Shown piece after piece: positions 1-8,548 of a stretch of 64,000 nucleotides of DNA. The notes under the pieces were generated by a model that did not search any database, was not told the DNA's origin, and saw only the letters and a list, made by a program, of their open reading frames with translations. Each line of letters opens with the position of its first letter. The first letter of the stretch is position 1. Location of the stretch: NCBI GenBank assembly GCA_902477765.1, contig CABSIM010000003.1, positions 1 to 64,000 of the forward strand, read 5' to 3'. Source of the DNA: an uncultured Clostridiaceae bacterium. Its GTDB lineage: Bacteria; Bacillota; Clostridia; Lachnospirales; Lachnospiraceae. Both the position numbers and the translations under genes were made by a program.

Positions 1-2165
1 GACGTCAGGGAGGCTTCCAGGGGAACCGTGACGGACGTCAGGGAGGCTTCCAGGGGAACCGTGACGGACGCCAGGGAGGCTTCCAGGGGAACCGTGACGG
101 ACGCCAGGGAGGTTTCCAGGGGAACCGCGACGGACGTCAGGGAGGCTTCCAGGGGAACCGTGACGGACGTCAGGGAGGCTTCCAGGGAGGCCGCGACGGC
201 GGCAGGGGACTGAACATTCCGAAGCCGTCCTTTGACGCACCTATTTCCCAGAAACAGCAGAATACCAAGGCCAGCAAGAACGCCTATAAGAAAGAGCATG
301 ATGCCAAGAAGGATCACGACGAGGAGATGAAGGCCAAGAGCGGAAAGGGCGGAAAGAACATCAAGGCGCCCGTTATGCCGCCGCAGCCCAAAAAGGAAGA
401 AAAGGTCGAGGAAATCAAGACCATCGTGATTCCCGAGGTTATTACCATAAAGGAACTGGCGGAGAAGATGAAGCTTCAGCCGTCAGCCATCGTAAAAAAA
501 CTGTTCCTGCAGGGAACCATCGTTACCATCAACCAGGAGATCGACTTTGACAAGGCAGAGGAGATCGCCATGGAATACGATGTGCTCTGTGAGAAGGAAA
601 AGAAAGTCAATGTCATTGAGGAACTTCTGAAAGAAGAAGAGGAAGATGAGAAAGATATGGTTCCCAGACCTCCGGTCATCTGTGTTATGGGCCATGTCGA
701 CCATGGCAAGACCTCTCTTCTGGATGCCATCCGCCAGACCAACGTGACGGCAAAAGAAGCAGGCGGAATCACCCAGCACATCGGTGCTTATGTGGTGGAA
801 GCCAACGGCCAGAAGATCACGTTCCTGGATACGCCGGGCCACGAGGCATTTACGGCCATGCGTATGAGAGGCGCACAGGCAACGGATATCGCCATTCTGG
901 TGGTGGCTGCCGATGACGGTGTGATGCCGCAGACCGTGGAAGCCATCAACCATGCCAAGGCAGCCGGCGTGGAGATCATCGTGGCAGTCAACAAGATCGA
1001 CAAACCCAGTGCCAACGTGGAAAGGGTGAAACAGGAACTTTCCGAATATGAGCTGATTCCCGAGGACTGGGGCGGCAGCACTGTTTTTGTTCCGGTTTCC
1101 GCCCATACCAAGGAAGGAATTCCGGAACTGCTGGAGATGATTCTTCTGACGGCAGAAGTCAAGGAACTGAAGGCCAACCCCAACAGAAAGGCAAGGGGTC
1201 TTGTGATTGAGGCACAGCTGGACAAAGGAAAAGGTCCGGTGGCTACAGTTCTGGTGCAGAAAGGAACTCTGAGAGTGGGCGATGCCATCGCTGCAGGTTC
1301 CTGCTACGGCAAGGTCCGCGCCATGATGGATGACAAGGGACGCAGAGTGAAGGAAGCCGGTCCGTCCACGCCTGTGGAGATCCTGGGACTGGGTGATGTG
1401 CCCAATGCCGGTGAAGTGTTTGTTTCCACACTCAACGAAAAAGAAGCGAGAAGCTTTGCAGAAACCTTTATTGCAGAAGGAAAGAATAAACTGATCGAAG
1501 ATACCAAGGCAAAACTGTCCCTGGATGACCTGTTCTCCCAGATCAAGGCCGGAAACGTAAAAGAACTGCCCATCATTGTAAAGGCAGACGTTCAGGGTTC
1601 CGTGGAAGCAGTAAAGCAGAGCCTTGTGAAGCTGTCCAATGAAGAAGTGGTGGTGAAGGTGATCCACGGCGGCGTGGGAACCATCAACGAGTCCGACGTG
1701 ACGCTGGCATCCGCATCCAATGCAATCATCATCGGCTTCAATGTCCGTCCGGATGCCACTGCCAAGTCCATTGCCGACAGGGAAAAAGTGGATGTGCGTC
1801 TGTACCGTGTCATTTACCAGGCCATTGAAGATGTGGAAGCAGCCATGAAGGGCATGCTGGATCCCATCTATGAAGAACAGGTTACCGGCCACGCTGTTGT
1901 CCGCCAGACCTTCAAGGCATCCGGAGTGGGCGTGATTGCAGGTTCCTACGTGCTGGACGGCAAGATCACCCGCGGCAGCAAAGCGCGCATCACAAGGGAC
2001 GGAGAAAAGATCTTCGAAGGTGCCCTGGCTTCCCTGAAGCGATTCAAGGACGATGTGAAAGAAGTCAACGCAGGCTACGAATGCGGCCTTGTGTTTGAAG
2101 GATTCAGCGACCTGAAGGAAGACGACATGATCGAGTCCTATATCATGGTGGAAGTTCCCAGGTAG
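1..2165 (+). CDS. infB: Translation initiation factor IF-2 (5' end outside window)
   Basis: IF-2 is the GTPase that places initiator fMet-tRNA on the 30S subunit and promotes subunit joining. The reading frame is open from position 3, so the gene starts before the window; 720 residues are visible. The visible N-terminal part is a Gly/Arg/Gln-rich repeat tract (3-200), then a Lys-rich linker. The IF-2 N domain (VITIKELAEKMKLQPSAIVK, about 435-500) precedes the G domain: GHVDHGKT at 690-713, DTPGHE at 828-845, NKID at 990-1001. Domains II, III and the C-terminal fMet-tRNA-binding domain follow to the stop. An internal ATG at 327 is not the start, because the same frame continues upstream without a stop through the linker and repeats. 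rbfA follows after 11 nt, the usual ribosome-assembly operon order. Identification is secure. Confidence 0.97.
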   Translation, partial: RQGGFQGNRDGRQGGFQGNRDGRQGGFQGNRDGRQGGFQGNRDGRQGGFQGNRDGRQGGFQGGRDGGRGLNIPKPSFDAPISQKQQNTKASKNAYKKEHDAKKDHDEEMKAKSGKGGKNIKAPVMPPQPKKEEKVEEIKTIVIPEVITIKELAEKMKLQPSAIVKKLFLQGTIVTINQEIDFDKAEEIAMEYDVLCEKEKKVNVIEELLKEEEEDEKDMVPRPPVICVMGHVDHGKTSLLDAIRQTNVTAKEAGGITQHIGAYVVEANGQKITFLDTPGHEAFTAMRMRGAQATDIAILVVAADDGVMPQTVEAINHAKAAGVEIIVAVNKIDKPSANVERVKQELSEYELIPEDWGGSTVFVPVSAHTKEGIPELLEMILLTAEVKELKANPNRKARGLVIEAQLDKGKGPVATVLVQKGTLRVGDAIAAGSCYGKVRAMMDDKGRRVKEAGPSTPVEILGLGDVPNAGEVFVSTLNEKEARSFAETFIAEGKNKLIEDTKAKLSLDDLFSQIKAGNVKELPIIVKADVQGSVEAVKQSLVKLSNEEVVVKVIHGGVGTINESDVTLASASNAIIIGFNVRPDATAKSIADREKVDVRLYRVIYQAIEDVEAAMKGMLDPIYEEQVTGHAVVRQTFKASGVGVIAGSYVLDGKITRGSKARITRDGEKIFEGALASLKRFKDDVKEVNAGYECGLVFEGFSDLKEDDMIESYIMVEVPR
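3..200 (+). repeat. 33-bp tandem repeat in infB, about 6 units
   Basis: Six head-to-tail 33-bp units start at 3, 36, 69, 102, 135 and 168. Each encodes the 11-residue motif RQGGFQGNRDG. Units differ by a few third-position changes (cgt/cgc, ggc/ggt), and the last is degenerate (GGRDG in place of GNRDG). The array runs off the left edge, so the true copy number is unknown. It encodes a flexible, basic, low-complexity part of the IF-2 N terminus. Confidence 0.95.
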
Positions 2166-2176
2166 GAAGGAGCAGC

Positions 2177-2578
2177 ATGCGCAAAAACAGCATTAAAAAT
2201 ACAAGGATCAACGGAGAAGTACAGAAAGCTCTGAGCGATATCATCCGCTCAGAGCTGAAGGATCCGCGGATCCATCCCATGACCAGTGTGGTACTGGCAC
2301 AGGTAACGCCGGACCTTAAATTCTGCCGCGCCTATATCAGCGTTCTGGCAGATGAGGAAACGGCCAGGGAGACCGTCAGAGGTCTGAAAAGCGCCGAAGG
2401 GTTCATAAGAACCAAACTGGCCAAAATGGTAAATCTGAGAAATACGCCGGAAATCACGTTTGTTCTGGATCAGTCCATCGAATACGGAGTCAGAATGTCA
2501 AGACTCATTGATGAGGTGACCAGGGATCTGAATGAAGAAGAGGAAGGCGCACAGGAAGACGGTTCCGCGGAAGAGTAG
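2177..2578 (+). CDS. rbfA: Ribosome-binding factor A
   Basis: RbfA is a small KH-fold protein that binds the 30S subunit and helps mature the 5' end of 16S rRNA. The 133-residue product shows family features: basic start (MRKNSIKNTRINGEVQKAL), the early SELKDPRI segment, then VTPDLKFCRAYISVL, and the C-terminal segment EITFVLDQSIEYGVRMSRLIDEV. An acidic tail (NEEEEGAQEDGSAEE) follows. A ribosome site (gaaggag) stands before the ATG, 11 nt after the infB stop, so the two are very likely co-transcribed. Length matches the family. Confidence 0.96.
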   Translation: MRKNSIKNTRINGEVQKALSDIIRSELKDPRIHPMTSVVLAQVTPDLKFCRAYISVLADEETARETVRGLKSAEGFIRTKLAKMVNLRNTPEITFVLDQSIEYGVRMSRLIDEVTRDLNEEEEGAQEDGSAEE

Positions 2579-2603
2579 GAGAGAACCGGAAAGGAGGAGG
2601 TCT

Positions 2604-3581
2604 GTGGCAAGTCTGCAGGAAGCATTGAAAGGAAAAAAGAGTGTCGTGATCCTGGGTCATGTGAATCCGGACGGCGACTGCATCGGGTCCTGTCTGGGAC
2701 TTTACAACTATCTTCTGGAAAATTACAGAGACATGGAAGTTTCCGTCTATCTGGAAGCCATGCCGAAGAAATTCGGCTATCTGAAGGGATACGGGGATGT
2801 ACACCATGAGTATGAACCGGGGAAAACCTTTGAGCTCTGCATCACACTGGATGTCAGCGATGTGCCGAGACTGGGAGGATTTGCCGGATATCTGGAAACC
2901 GCCGGAGACAGTTTCTGCATAGATCATCATATTACAAACACCGGTCTTGCGGCAGTAAATGTCATAGAAGGAAGTGCCAGTTCATCCTGTGAAGTGCTGT
3001 TCGGACTCCTGGATGAGGAGAAAATCAGCCTGGCGGTGGCCGAATGTCTGTATACAGGCATTATCCATGACACCGGAGTGTTCAAATACAGCAGTGCCTC
3101 CGAAAAAACCATGGAAATTGCCGGGCGTCTGATGAAGATGGGAGTAAATTTCCCCCAGATCATTGATGACAGTTTTTACCGGAAGACCTACGGACAGAAC
3201 CGTCTGCTGGGCAATACACTTCTGAAAAGCGAACTGGTGTTAAACGGAGCCTGTATCTGGTCTCTGGTAACCAGAGAGGAACTGGAACGGTTTGGCTGTA
3301 CGGTGAAAGCCGTGGACGGAATCATTGACCAGCTTCGGGTAACAGAAGGCGTGGACTGTGCGGTTCTCCTTTACGAGACCGGAAATCCGGGAGAATATAA
3401 GGTCAGCATGCGTTCCAATTCAGACCTGGATGTGAGCCGGATCGCTGCCGGCTTCGGCGGCGGCGGACATGTCAAGGCGGCAGGCTGCACCATGCAGGGA
3501 GAACTCCGTGAAGTTCTGAAGAATGTGACGGATGCAGTCGGCAGACAGCTGGAGCAGATCGGAAGGATACAGGCCGGGTGA
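2604..3581 (+). CDS. nrnA: DHH-family oligoribonuclease / pAp phosphatase NrnA
   Basis: NrnA degrades short RNA oligomers and removes 3'-phosphate from pAp. The DHH/DHHA1 architecture is clear: VVILGHVNPDGDCIGS near the start, a central DHH motif (FCIDHHITN), and the C-terminal GGGGHVKAAG nucleotide-binding motif. I chose the GTG at 2604 because AAGGAGGAGG lies just upstream at 2591-2600. The frame is open further upstream to an ATG at 2532, but that lies inside rbfA, has no ribosome site, and would add a basic extension with no family counterpart. The chosen start gives 325 residues, the family norm. It sits between rbfA and truB, a conserved placement in Firmicutes. Confidence 0.94.
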   Translation: MASLQEALKGKKSVVILGHVNPDGDCIGSCLGLYNYLLENYRDMEVSVYLEAMPKKFGYLKGYGDVHHEYEPGKTFELCITLDVSDVPRLGGFAGYLETAGDSFCIDHHITNTGLAAVNVIEGSASSSCEVLFGLLDEEKISLAVAECLYTGIIHDTGVFKYSSASEKTMEIAGRLMKMGVNFPQIIDDSFYRKTYGQNRLLGNTLLKSELVLNGACIWSLVTREELERFGCTVKAVDGIIDQLRVTEGVDCAVLLYETGNPGEYKVSMRSNSDLDVSRIAAGFGGGGHVKAAGCTMQGELREVLKNVTDAVGRQLEQIGRIQAG

Positions 3582-3585
3582 GATC

Positions 3586-4488
3586 ATGTATGACGGAATC
3601 ATAAATGTATACAAGGAAAAAGGCTTCACATCCCATGATGTGGTGGCCAGAATGCGGGGAATTCTGGGCCAGAAGAAAGTAGGCCATACGGGCACTCTGG
3701 ACCCGCAGGCGGAAGGCGTGCTTCCGGTATGCGCAGGAAAAGGCACCAGGCTCTGCGATATGCTGACAGACCGGGACAAAACCTACCGGGCCGTGCTGCT
3801 TCTGGGAACGGTTACGGATACGCAGGATACCAGCGGAACGGTGCTGGAAACGCGGGACACGGGATTTCTGACAGAAGAAGCCGTCCGGGAAGCCATTCAG
3901 TCTTTTACGGGGGATTACCTGCAGATTCCGCCGATGTATTCGGCGCTGAAAGTGAATGGAAAAAAACTGTATGAACTGGCCAGGCAGGGCATGGAAGTGG
4001 AGCGGGCGGCAAGACCTGTGAAAATTCTGGAAATCCGGATTGAATCCATGAACCTGCCGGAAGTGGTCATGACAGTATCCTGCTCCAAGGGAACCTATAT
4101 CAGAACCCTGTGTCACGATATAGGAAGGAAACTGGGATGCGGAGGCTGCATGAAGGCACTGGTCAGAACAAGAGTCGGAATATTTTCCATAGAGAACAGT
4201 ATTACGCTGGACATGCTGGAAAAACTGAAAGCAGAAGGCAGACTTTCTGAAGCTGTGATTCCGGTGACCGAGATGTTTTCCGGTCTCAGGAAGATACGGT
4301 CGGACAACGGAACCCTGGATCGACTTCTTCAGAACGGCAATCCGTTCCGGAAGAAGGAAAGTCCGGAGCCGGAAGACCGGGAATCCTTCCGGGTGTATGA
4401 TTCCCGGGATATGTTCATCGGGATCTATGAATTCAGGAAGGAAAAGCAGATGTACTGTCCGAGAAAAATTTTCCTGGGAGGAAACTGA
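3586..4488 (+). CDS. truB: tRNA pseudouridine-55 synthase
   Basis: TruB isomerises U55 in the T-loop of tRNAs to pseudouridine. The signature GHTGTLDPQAEGVL carries the catalytic aspartate (Asp39). Other family blocks are INVYKEKGFTSHDVV at the N terminus, the tyrosine-containing PPMYSALKVNGKKLYELAR, and CSKGTYIRTLCHDIG. Length is 300 residues. The ATG at 3586 is preferred over an upstream in-frame ATG at 3532 because it gives the canonical MYDGIINVYKEKG start; the upstream one lies inside nrnA. It starts 4 nt after the nrnA stop and ends 1 nt before ribF, implying translational coupling across the three genes. Confidence 0.95.
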   Translation: MYDGIINVYKEKGFTSHDVVARMRGILGQKKVGHTGTLDPQAEGVLPVCAGKGTRLCDMLTDRDKTYRAVLLLGTVTDTQDTSGTVLETRDTGFLTEEAVREAIQSFTGDYLQIPPMYSALKVNGKKLYELARQGMEVERAARPVKILEIRIESMNLPEVVMTVSCSKGTYIRTLCHDIGRKLGCGGCMKALVRTRVGIFSIENSITLDMLEKLKAEGRLSEAVIPVTEMFSGLRKIRSDNGTLDRLLQNGNPFRKKESPEPEDRESFRVYDSRDMFIGIYEFRKEKQMYCPRKIFLGGN

Positions 4489-4489
4489 C

Positions 4490-5416
4490 ATGCAGTATAT
4501 TGCAGGAACCAGAGAATTTCAGATTGACGAACCTACGGTGGTCAGCATCGGAAAATTTGACGGACTTCACAGAGGGCACAGGAAACTTCTCAAGGAAATG
4601 CTCCACTGGAAAGAGCAGGGATTCAAGGTGGCGATTTTCACCTTCTCCACGCCGCCGGGAACGCTTGTGAAGAAAAAGAAGCAGACGGTGATCATGACCA
4701 ACAGGGAAAGACAGCAGCTGCTGGAGCAGGCAGGTGTTGATTATCTGGTGGAATACCCGTTTGACGAAGATGTGTGCCGTATGGATCCGGAACAGTTCGT
4801 GGCCGGAATCCTTACAGGAAAAATGAATGCAGAGGTGATTGTCACGGGACCTGACTGCCATTTCGGCTATCAGGCAGCCGGTGACAGAGAACTGCTGGAG
4901 CGGCTGGCGCCCCGGTATGGCTACCGGTTTTTTGTGGTGGACAAGGAGCGGGACGGTGACAGGATCATCAGCAGCACATATATCAGGGAAATGCTGGCAG
5001 AGGGCAATGTGGAAAAGGCCAATTCTCTGCTGGGGTATCCCTATTTTGTGAGCGGAACGGTGTGTCACGGCAATTCCATCGGCCATTCCAGACTGTACCC
5101 CACAGCCAATGTGATTCCGGAGACGGAAAAACATCTGCCGCGGTACGGAGTCTATGCAGCCCGGGTAATCCTGGATGGAATCAGTTATGCCGGCATTACC
5201 AATGTGGGAGAAAAACCCACCATCGAGGGGAAGAATCCTGTTGGAGTGGAAACATACCTCTTTGACTTTACGGAAGATATCTACGGAAAGCCCATACGGG
5301 TGGAGTTTGAAACCTTTATCAGGCCGGAAAAGAAGTTTTCTTCGATTTCTGATCTGAAAGGACAGCTGAGCCGTGACATTGAAACGGTCCGAACATATTT
5401 TGAGAAAGGAAAATAA
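4490..5416 (+). CDS. ribF: Bifunctional riboflavin kinase / FAD synthetase
   Basis: RibF converts riboflavin to FMN and then to FAD. The N-terminal FAD synthetase half shows VVSIGKFDGLHRGHRKLL, the GPDCHFGYQAAGD loop and the ISSTYIREML block. The C-terminal flavokinase half shows YPTANVIPE and the GVYAARVILDG region, followed by TNVGEKPTI. Product is 308 residues, the usual size. The ATG at 4490 has GGGAGG (4476-4481) in front; longer in-frame starts lie inside truB. The next gene begins immediately after its stop. Confidence 0.95.
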   Translation: MQYIAGTREFQIDEPTVVSIGKFDGLHRGHRKLLKEMLHWKEQGFKVAIFTFSTPPGTLVKKKKQTVIMTNRERQQLLEQAGVDYLVEYPFDEDVCRMDPEQFVAGILTGKMNAEVIVTGPDCHFGYQAAGDRELLERLAPRYGYRFFVVDKERDGDRIISSTYIREMLAEGNVEKANSLLGYPYFVSGTVCHGNSIGHSRLYPTANVIPETEKHLPRYGVYAARVILDGISYAGITNVGEKPTIEGKNPVGVETYLFDFTEDIYGKPIRVEFETFIRPEKKFSSISDLKGQLSRDIETVRTYFEKGK

Positions 5417-6565
5417 ATGGGAATTAAGGAGTACAGAAAGTATCTGGCAATCGGAGGAACTGCGGCAGCGGTCTGCCTTTTCGTAAAGTATTTTGAGCAG
5501 ATCCTCGGCGCAGGAGCCATGGTCCTGCGTGCCGCCGCACCGCTTTTGGTAGGGTGTGTCATCGCATATGTGCTCGACATCCTGTTGAAAAAAATAGAAC
5601 GTCTGTATTTTCCGGGATCCCGGAATAAAGGAATCATAAAGAGCCGGCGGCCGGTCTGCATCGTTCTGTCGCTGTTCATCCTTTTTACGATTCTGTCGCT
5701 GGTGGTCAATCTGGTGGTTCCGGAACTGCTTTCCAGTATCCGGCTGATTACCGATGAGATACCGCCGCTTCTGGAGGAGATCCGAATCTGGGCCATTTCA
5801 CATTCCAGTGAAATTCCGTCTTTCCAGGATGCGCTGGAATCCATGAATGTGGACTGGCAGGATATGGCCAGAAAGACCGTAAACTTTGTTCTTACCGGAG
5901 CCGGAGGAATTTTCAATTCCATTTTCGCGCTCCTTATGGGAGTATTCGGTAAAGCAGCACAGACCCTGATCGGTCTGATCTTTGCCATTTATCTTCTCAG
6001 CAGCAAGGAAACCATAAAGATGCAGATGGAGCGCCTGATGAAAGCCACCATGAAACCTGCAACAAGAAAGACCGTGTTTTATGTGCTGGGGACGCTTCAT
6101 TCCACATTTACCAGTTTTATCACCGGCCAGTGCATGGAAGCGGTGATCATCGGGATACTCTGTGCCCTGGGGATGTCGGTTCTGCGGATTCCTTACGCAG
6201 TGATGACCGGAGCCGTGGTGGGAGTGACTGCCCTGATTCCGGTGGTGGGGGCCTATATCGGAGCCGTGGTGGGAGCTTTCATGGTATTCACCGTCAATCC
6301 GGTTCAGGCGCTGCTGTTCCTTGTATTTCTGGTGATCCTTCAGCAGGTGGAAGGCAATCTGATCTATCCCAAGGTTGTGGGAGGCTCCATCGGGCTTCCC
6401 GGAATCTGGGTTCTGGCCGCGGTTACCGTGGGCGGAGGCGTCATGGGGGTAGGCGGAATGCTGCTGGGAGTGCCTCTGGCTGCCTCCGTTTATAAGATGG
6501 TGGGAGACGGCGTGGCCCGCAGACTTGACGGAAAAGGAAAGGGACAGCTTCAGGAAGGAGATTAG
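5417..6565 (+). CDS. AI-2E family permease
   Basis: A 382-residue polytopic membrane protein of the AI-2E transporter superfamily (TqsA/YtvI-like). Members export small molecules or act as cation/H+ antiporters; the substrate cannot be told from sequence. It shows hydrophobic helices near residues 15-50 and 75-105, a soluble stretch about 110-165, and the C-terminal hallmark glycine-rich segments (TALIPVVGAYIGAVVGA, then GGSIGLPGIWVLAAVTVGGG and LLGVPLAASVY). The ATG directly follows the ribF stop, with AGAAAGGAAA as ribosome site, so expression is probably coupled to ribF. It is followed by the L,D-transpeptidase with 5 nt between. Confidence 0.88.
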   Translation: MGIKEYRKYLAIGGTAAAVCLFVKYFEQILGAGAMVLRAAAPLLVGCVIAYVLDILLKKIERLYFPGSRNKGIIKSRRPVCIVLSLFILFTILSLVVNLVVPELLSSIRLITDEIPPLLEEIRIWAISHSSEIPSFQDALESMNVDWQDMARKTVNFVLTGAGGIFNSIFALLMGVFGKAAQTLIGLIFAIYLLSSKETIKMQMERLMKATMKPATRKTVFYVLGTLHSTFTSFITGQCMEAVIIGILCALGMSVLRIPYAVMTGAVVGVTALIPVVGAYIGAVVGAFMVFTVNPVQALLFLVFLVILQQVEGNLIYPKVVGGSIGLPGIWVLAAVTVGGGVMGVGGMLLGVPLAASVYKMVGDGVARRLDGKGKGQLQEGD

Positions 6566-6570
6566 ACTGG

Positions 6571-8358
6571 ATGGAAGGAGAACAGAAAACTCCGGGCCGC
6601 GGCAGAAGCCGCAGGCAGACCGGAGAGAGAAAACAGGCAGAGAAGAAAGAACGCAGAATAAAAATTCTGGCTGCGGCCGGAGCGGCGGTTCTTCTTCTCG
6701 GGGGGATCGGCTTCGGAGCCTATATCCATGTGGCAAGAAAGTATGAAACTGTTTTTTTCCCCAATACGGTTATCAACGAAATCGACGTATCAGGCAAAAC
6801 CGTGGAGGAGGTCAAGGAAGAAATTTCTTCTGGCATTGAGACATATCAGCTGACAATCCGGACCAGAGACGGAAAAGAAGGCGTGATTGACGGAAAGGAC
6901 ATCAATCTCCGATCGGAGTTTGACGGAAGCCTGGAAACATATCTGGAGGATCAGGACACCATGGGATGGGCGTTGCGTGGAAATTCTTCCTCTTCCTATG
7001 AAATTGAAACCATGATCGTCTATGATGAAGAACTTCTGAAGAATAGTCTGGAGGCCATGGATTTCATGGATCCGGAAACCATGCAGGAACCGGAAAATGC
7101 CCGCCTGTCAGACTATGACAGTTCCATCAGGGGGTACCGGATTGTGGAGGAGGTTCCGGGAACGAAACTGAATGCGGAAAAAACGGAGGAAGCCGTAAAG
7201 AACGCGGTTATGGGCCTTAAGACCCGGCTGGATCTGGATGAGGCCGGATGCTATGAAGAGCCGGAGATTACAGCGGATGACGAGACGCTGAAGGAAATCT
7301 GCAATACAGCCAACAAATACACCGGGGCTGTGGTAAATCATACGTTCGGGGATGTGACGGAAACCCTGAACGGAGATGAAATACATAAGTGGCTGATTTT
7401 TGACGGGGACAGCGTGACCCTGGATTCGTCGGGGGCTGCTGCCTATGTAAAAGAACTGGCATCCAAATATAATACCGCCTATAAGCCCAAAAAACTGAAG
7501 ACATCCTATGGGGAAACCGTAACGATCACCAAAGGGAATTACGGATGGAGGATCAATCAGGAAAAAGAGGCTGCTGCGGTTCTGGAAATTGTGAAGGCAG
7601 GAGAACAGAAAACAAGGGAACCTGAATACTCCCAGACGGCTGCCAGCCACGGTGCCAATGATTACGGCACTACCTATGTGGAAATCAACCTGACGGCACA
7701 GCATCTGTTCTTTTATAAAGACGGGAAACTCCTGGTGGAATCCGATTTCGTATCCGGAAATGAATCCAAGGGATGGTCAACGCCCTCCGGAGCCTATCCG
7801 CTGACTTATAAAGAGCGGAATGCGACTCTGAAAGGAGAGGGATATGCCACACCGGTATCCTACTGGATGCCCTTCAACGGCGGAATCGGCATGCATGACG
7901 CGTCCTGGAGGAGCAGTTTCGGAGGCAGCATATATAAGACCAACGGTTCTCACGGATGCATTAACCTTCCGCCGGAGGTGGCCAGGGTGATCTATGAAAA
8001 TATTTCCGCCGGCATGCCGGTGCTCTGCTACCACCTGGAGGGAACCGAGTCAGGAACCACCACCAAACCAGGAGAGAACGGACAGTCTGCGGAGCCTGAG
8101 ACCACGGCGCCTGCAGCCACGGAACCTGAGACTACGGCACCTGCGGCTACGGAGCCTGAGACCACGGCACCTGCAGCCACAGAGCCTGAGACCACGGCGC
8201 CTGCAGCCACGGAACCTGAGACCACAGCGCCTGCAGCCACGGAACCTGAAACCACAGCGCCTGCAGCTACGGAACCTGAGACCACAGCGCCTGCCGGACC
8301 CGGCTTTGAGCCGGATCCCGGTGAGCCGGAAGCAGGTCCCGGAGGACCGGGCTTCTAA
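6571..8358 (+). CDS. Membrane-anchored L,D-transpeptidase with C-terminal repeats
   Basis: Predicted to form 3-3 cross-links in peptidoglycan or attach groups to stem peptides at the outer membrane face. Residues 1-30 are strongly basic and cytoplasmic; one membrane helix lies at about 31-52. Residues about 60-350 match the tandem peptidoglycan-binding region that precedes YkuD in clostridial enzymes. The YkuD domain starts near 367 (YVEINLTAQHLFFYKDGKL) and contains GIGMHDASW and the catalytic SHGCINLP (Cys463). From residue 509 a 10-residue Pro/Thr/Ala repeat runs nearly to the end, then a Gly/Pro-rich tail. An in-frame ribosome site (AGGAAGGAG) precedes the ATG. It resembles vancomycin-bypass-type L,D-transpeptidases of Firmicutes, but the physiological role here is unknown. 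Confidence 0.9.
   Translation: MEGEQKTPGRGRSRRQTGERKQAEKKERRIKILAAAGAAVLLLGGIGFGAYIHVARKYETVFFPNTVINEIDVSGKTVEEVKEEISSGIETYQLTIRTRDGKEGVIDGKDINLRSEFDGSLETYLEDQDTMGWALRGNSSSSYEIETMIVYDEELLKNSLEAMDFMDPETMQEPENARLSDYDSSIRGYRIVEEVPGTKLNAEKTEEAVKNAVMGLKTRLDLDEAGCYEEPEITADDETLKEICNTANKYTGAVVNHTFGDVTETLNGDEIHKWLIFDGDSVTLDSSGAAAYVKELASKYNTAYKPKKLKTSYGETVTITKGNYGWRINQEKEAAAVLEIVKAGEQKTREPEYSQTAASHGANDYGTTYVEINLTAQHLFFYKDGKLLVESDFVSGNESKGWSTPSGAYPLTYKERNATLKGEGYATPVSYWMPFNGGIGMHDASWRSSFGGSIYKTNGSHGCINLPPEVARVIYENISAGMPVLCYHLEGTESGTTTKPGENGQSAEPETTAPAATEPETTAPAATEPETTAPAATEPETTAPAATEPETTAPAATEPETTAPAATEPETTAPAGPGFEPDPGEPEAGPGGPGF
8095..8298 (+). repeat. 30-bp tandem repeat in L,D-transpeptidase gene
   Basis: Six full 30-bp units, starting at 8095 and every 30 nt to 8245, plus a partial seventh from 8275. 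Each encodes PETTAPAATE. Units are near identical, differing mainly at third positions (gcg/gca, acg/aca). The tract should be an extended, wall-spanning linker. Copy number is likely to vary between strains. Confidence 0.95.
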
Positions 8359-8423
8359 ACAGAAGAGAATATGAAATAGATGCGGAAAAGAGTGAAATGC
8401 ATCAAAATTAAATGAAATTCCGA

Positions 8424-8452
8424 TTTACATTTACCGGATGGTATGCTATAAT
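8424..8452 (+). promoter_or_regulatory. Sigma-A promoter of rpsO
   Basis: TTTACA at 8424-8429, a 17-nt spacer, and a perfect TATAAT at 8447-8452 with an extended -10 TG at 8444-8445. It lies about 95 nt upstream of the rpsO start and after the end of the L,D-transpeptidase gene, so it would give rpsO its own leader-bearing transcript. Confidence 0.85.
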
Positions 8453-8464
8453 CACAACGTATCT

Positions 8465-8512
8465 ATGGCGCCGGCGCTCAGTTCCCTGGTATCTCCGGCC
8501 GGAACTTGGTGA
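8465..8512 (+). promoter_or_regulatory. Structured rpsO leader (possible S15 autoregulatory site)
   Basis: The untranslated leader holds a perfect 6-bp stem AGTTCC (8480-8485) / GGAACT (8501-8506) and an overlapping alternative pairing CCGGC (8471-8475) / GCCGG (8498-8502). The two cannot form together. S15 is known to repress its own mRNA through leader structures in several bacteria, so an S15-binding role is plausible, but no known S15 motif was confirmed. Confidence 0.35.
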
Positions 8513-8548
8513 ACGGTAAGAATTTATAAAATTAAGGAGGAAATCGCA

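Noticed and set aside
28..213. 61-codon frame across the infB repeat (MTDVREASRGT...)
   Set aside because: It is the infB repeat read in another frame; the true frame continues through the repeat from before the window.
483..1892. Minus-strand open frame of 469 codons opposite infB
   Set aside because: It is antisense to a secure essential gene, has His/Phe/Cys-rich low-complexity composition typical of a shadow frame, and no ribosome site.
8028..8285. Minus-strand frame of Val/Gly/Ser/Ala repeats
   Set aside because: It is the complement of the PETTAPAATE repeat; the repeat length divisible by three keeps all frames open.
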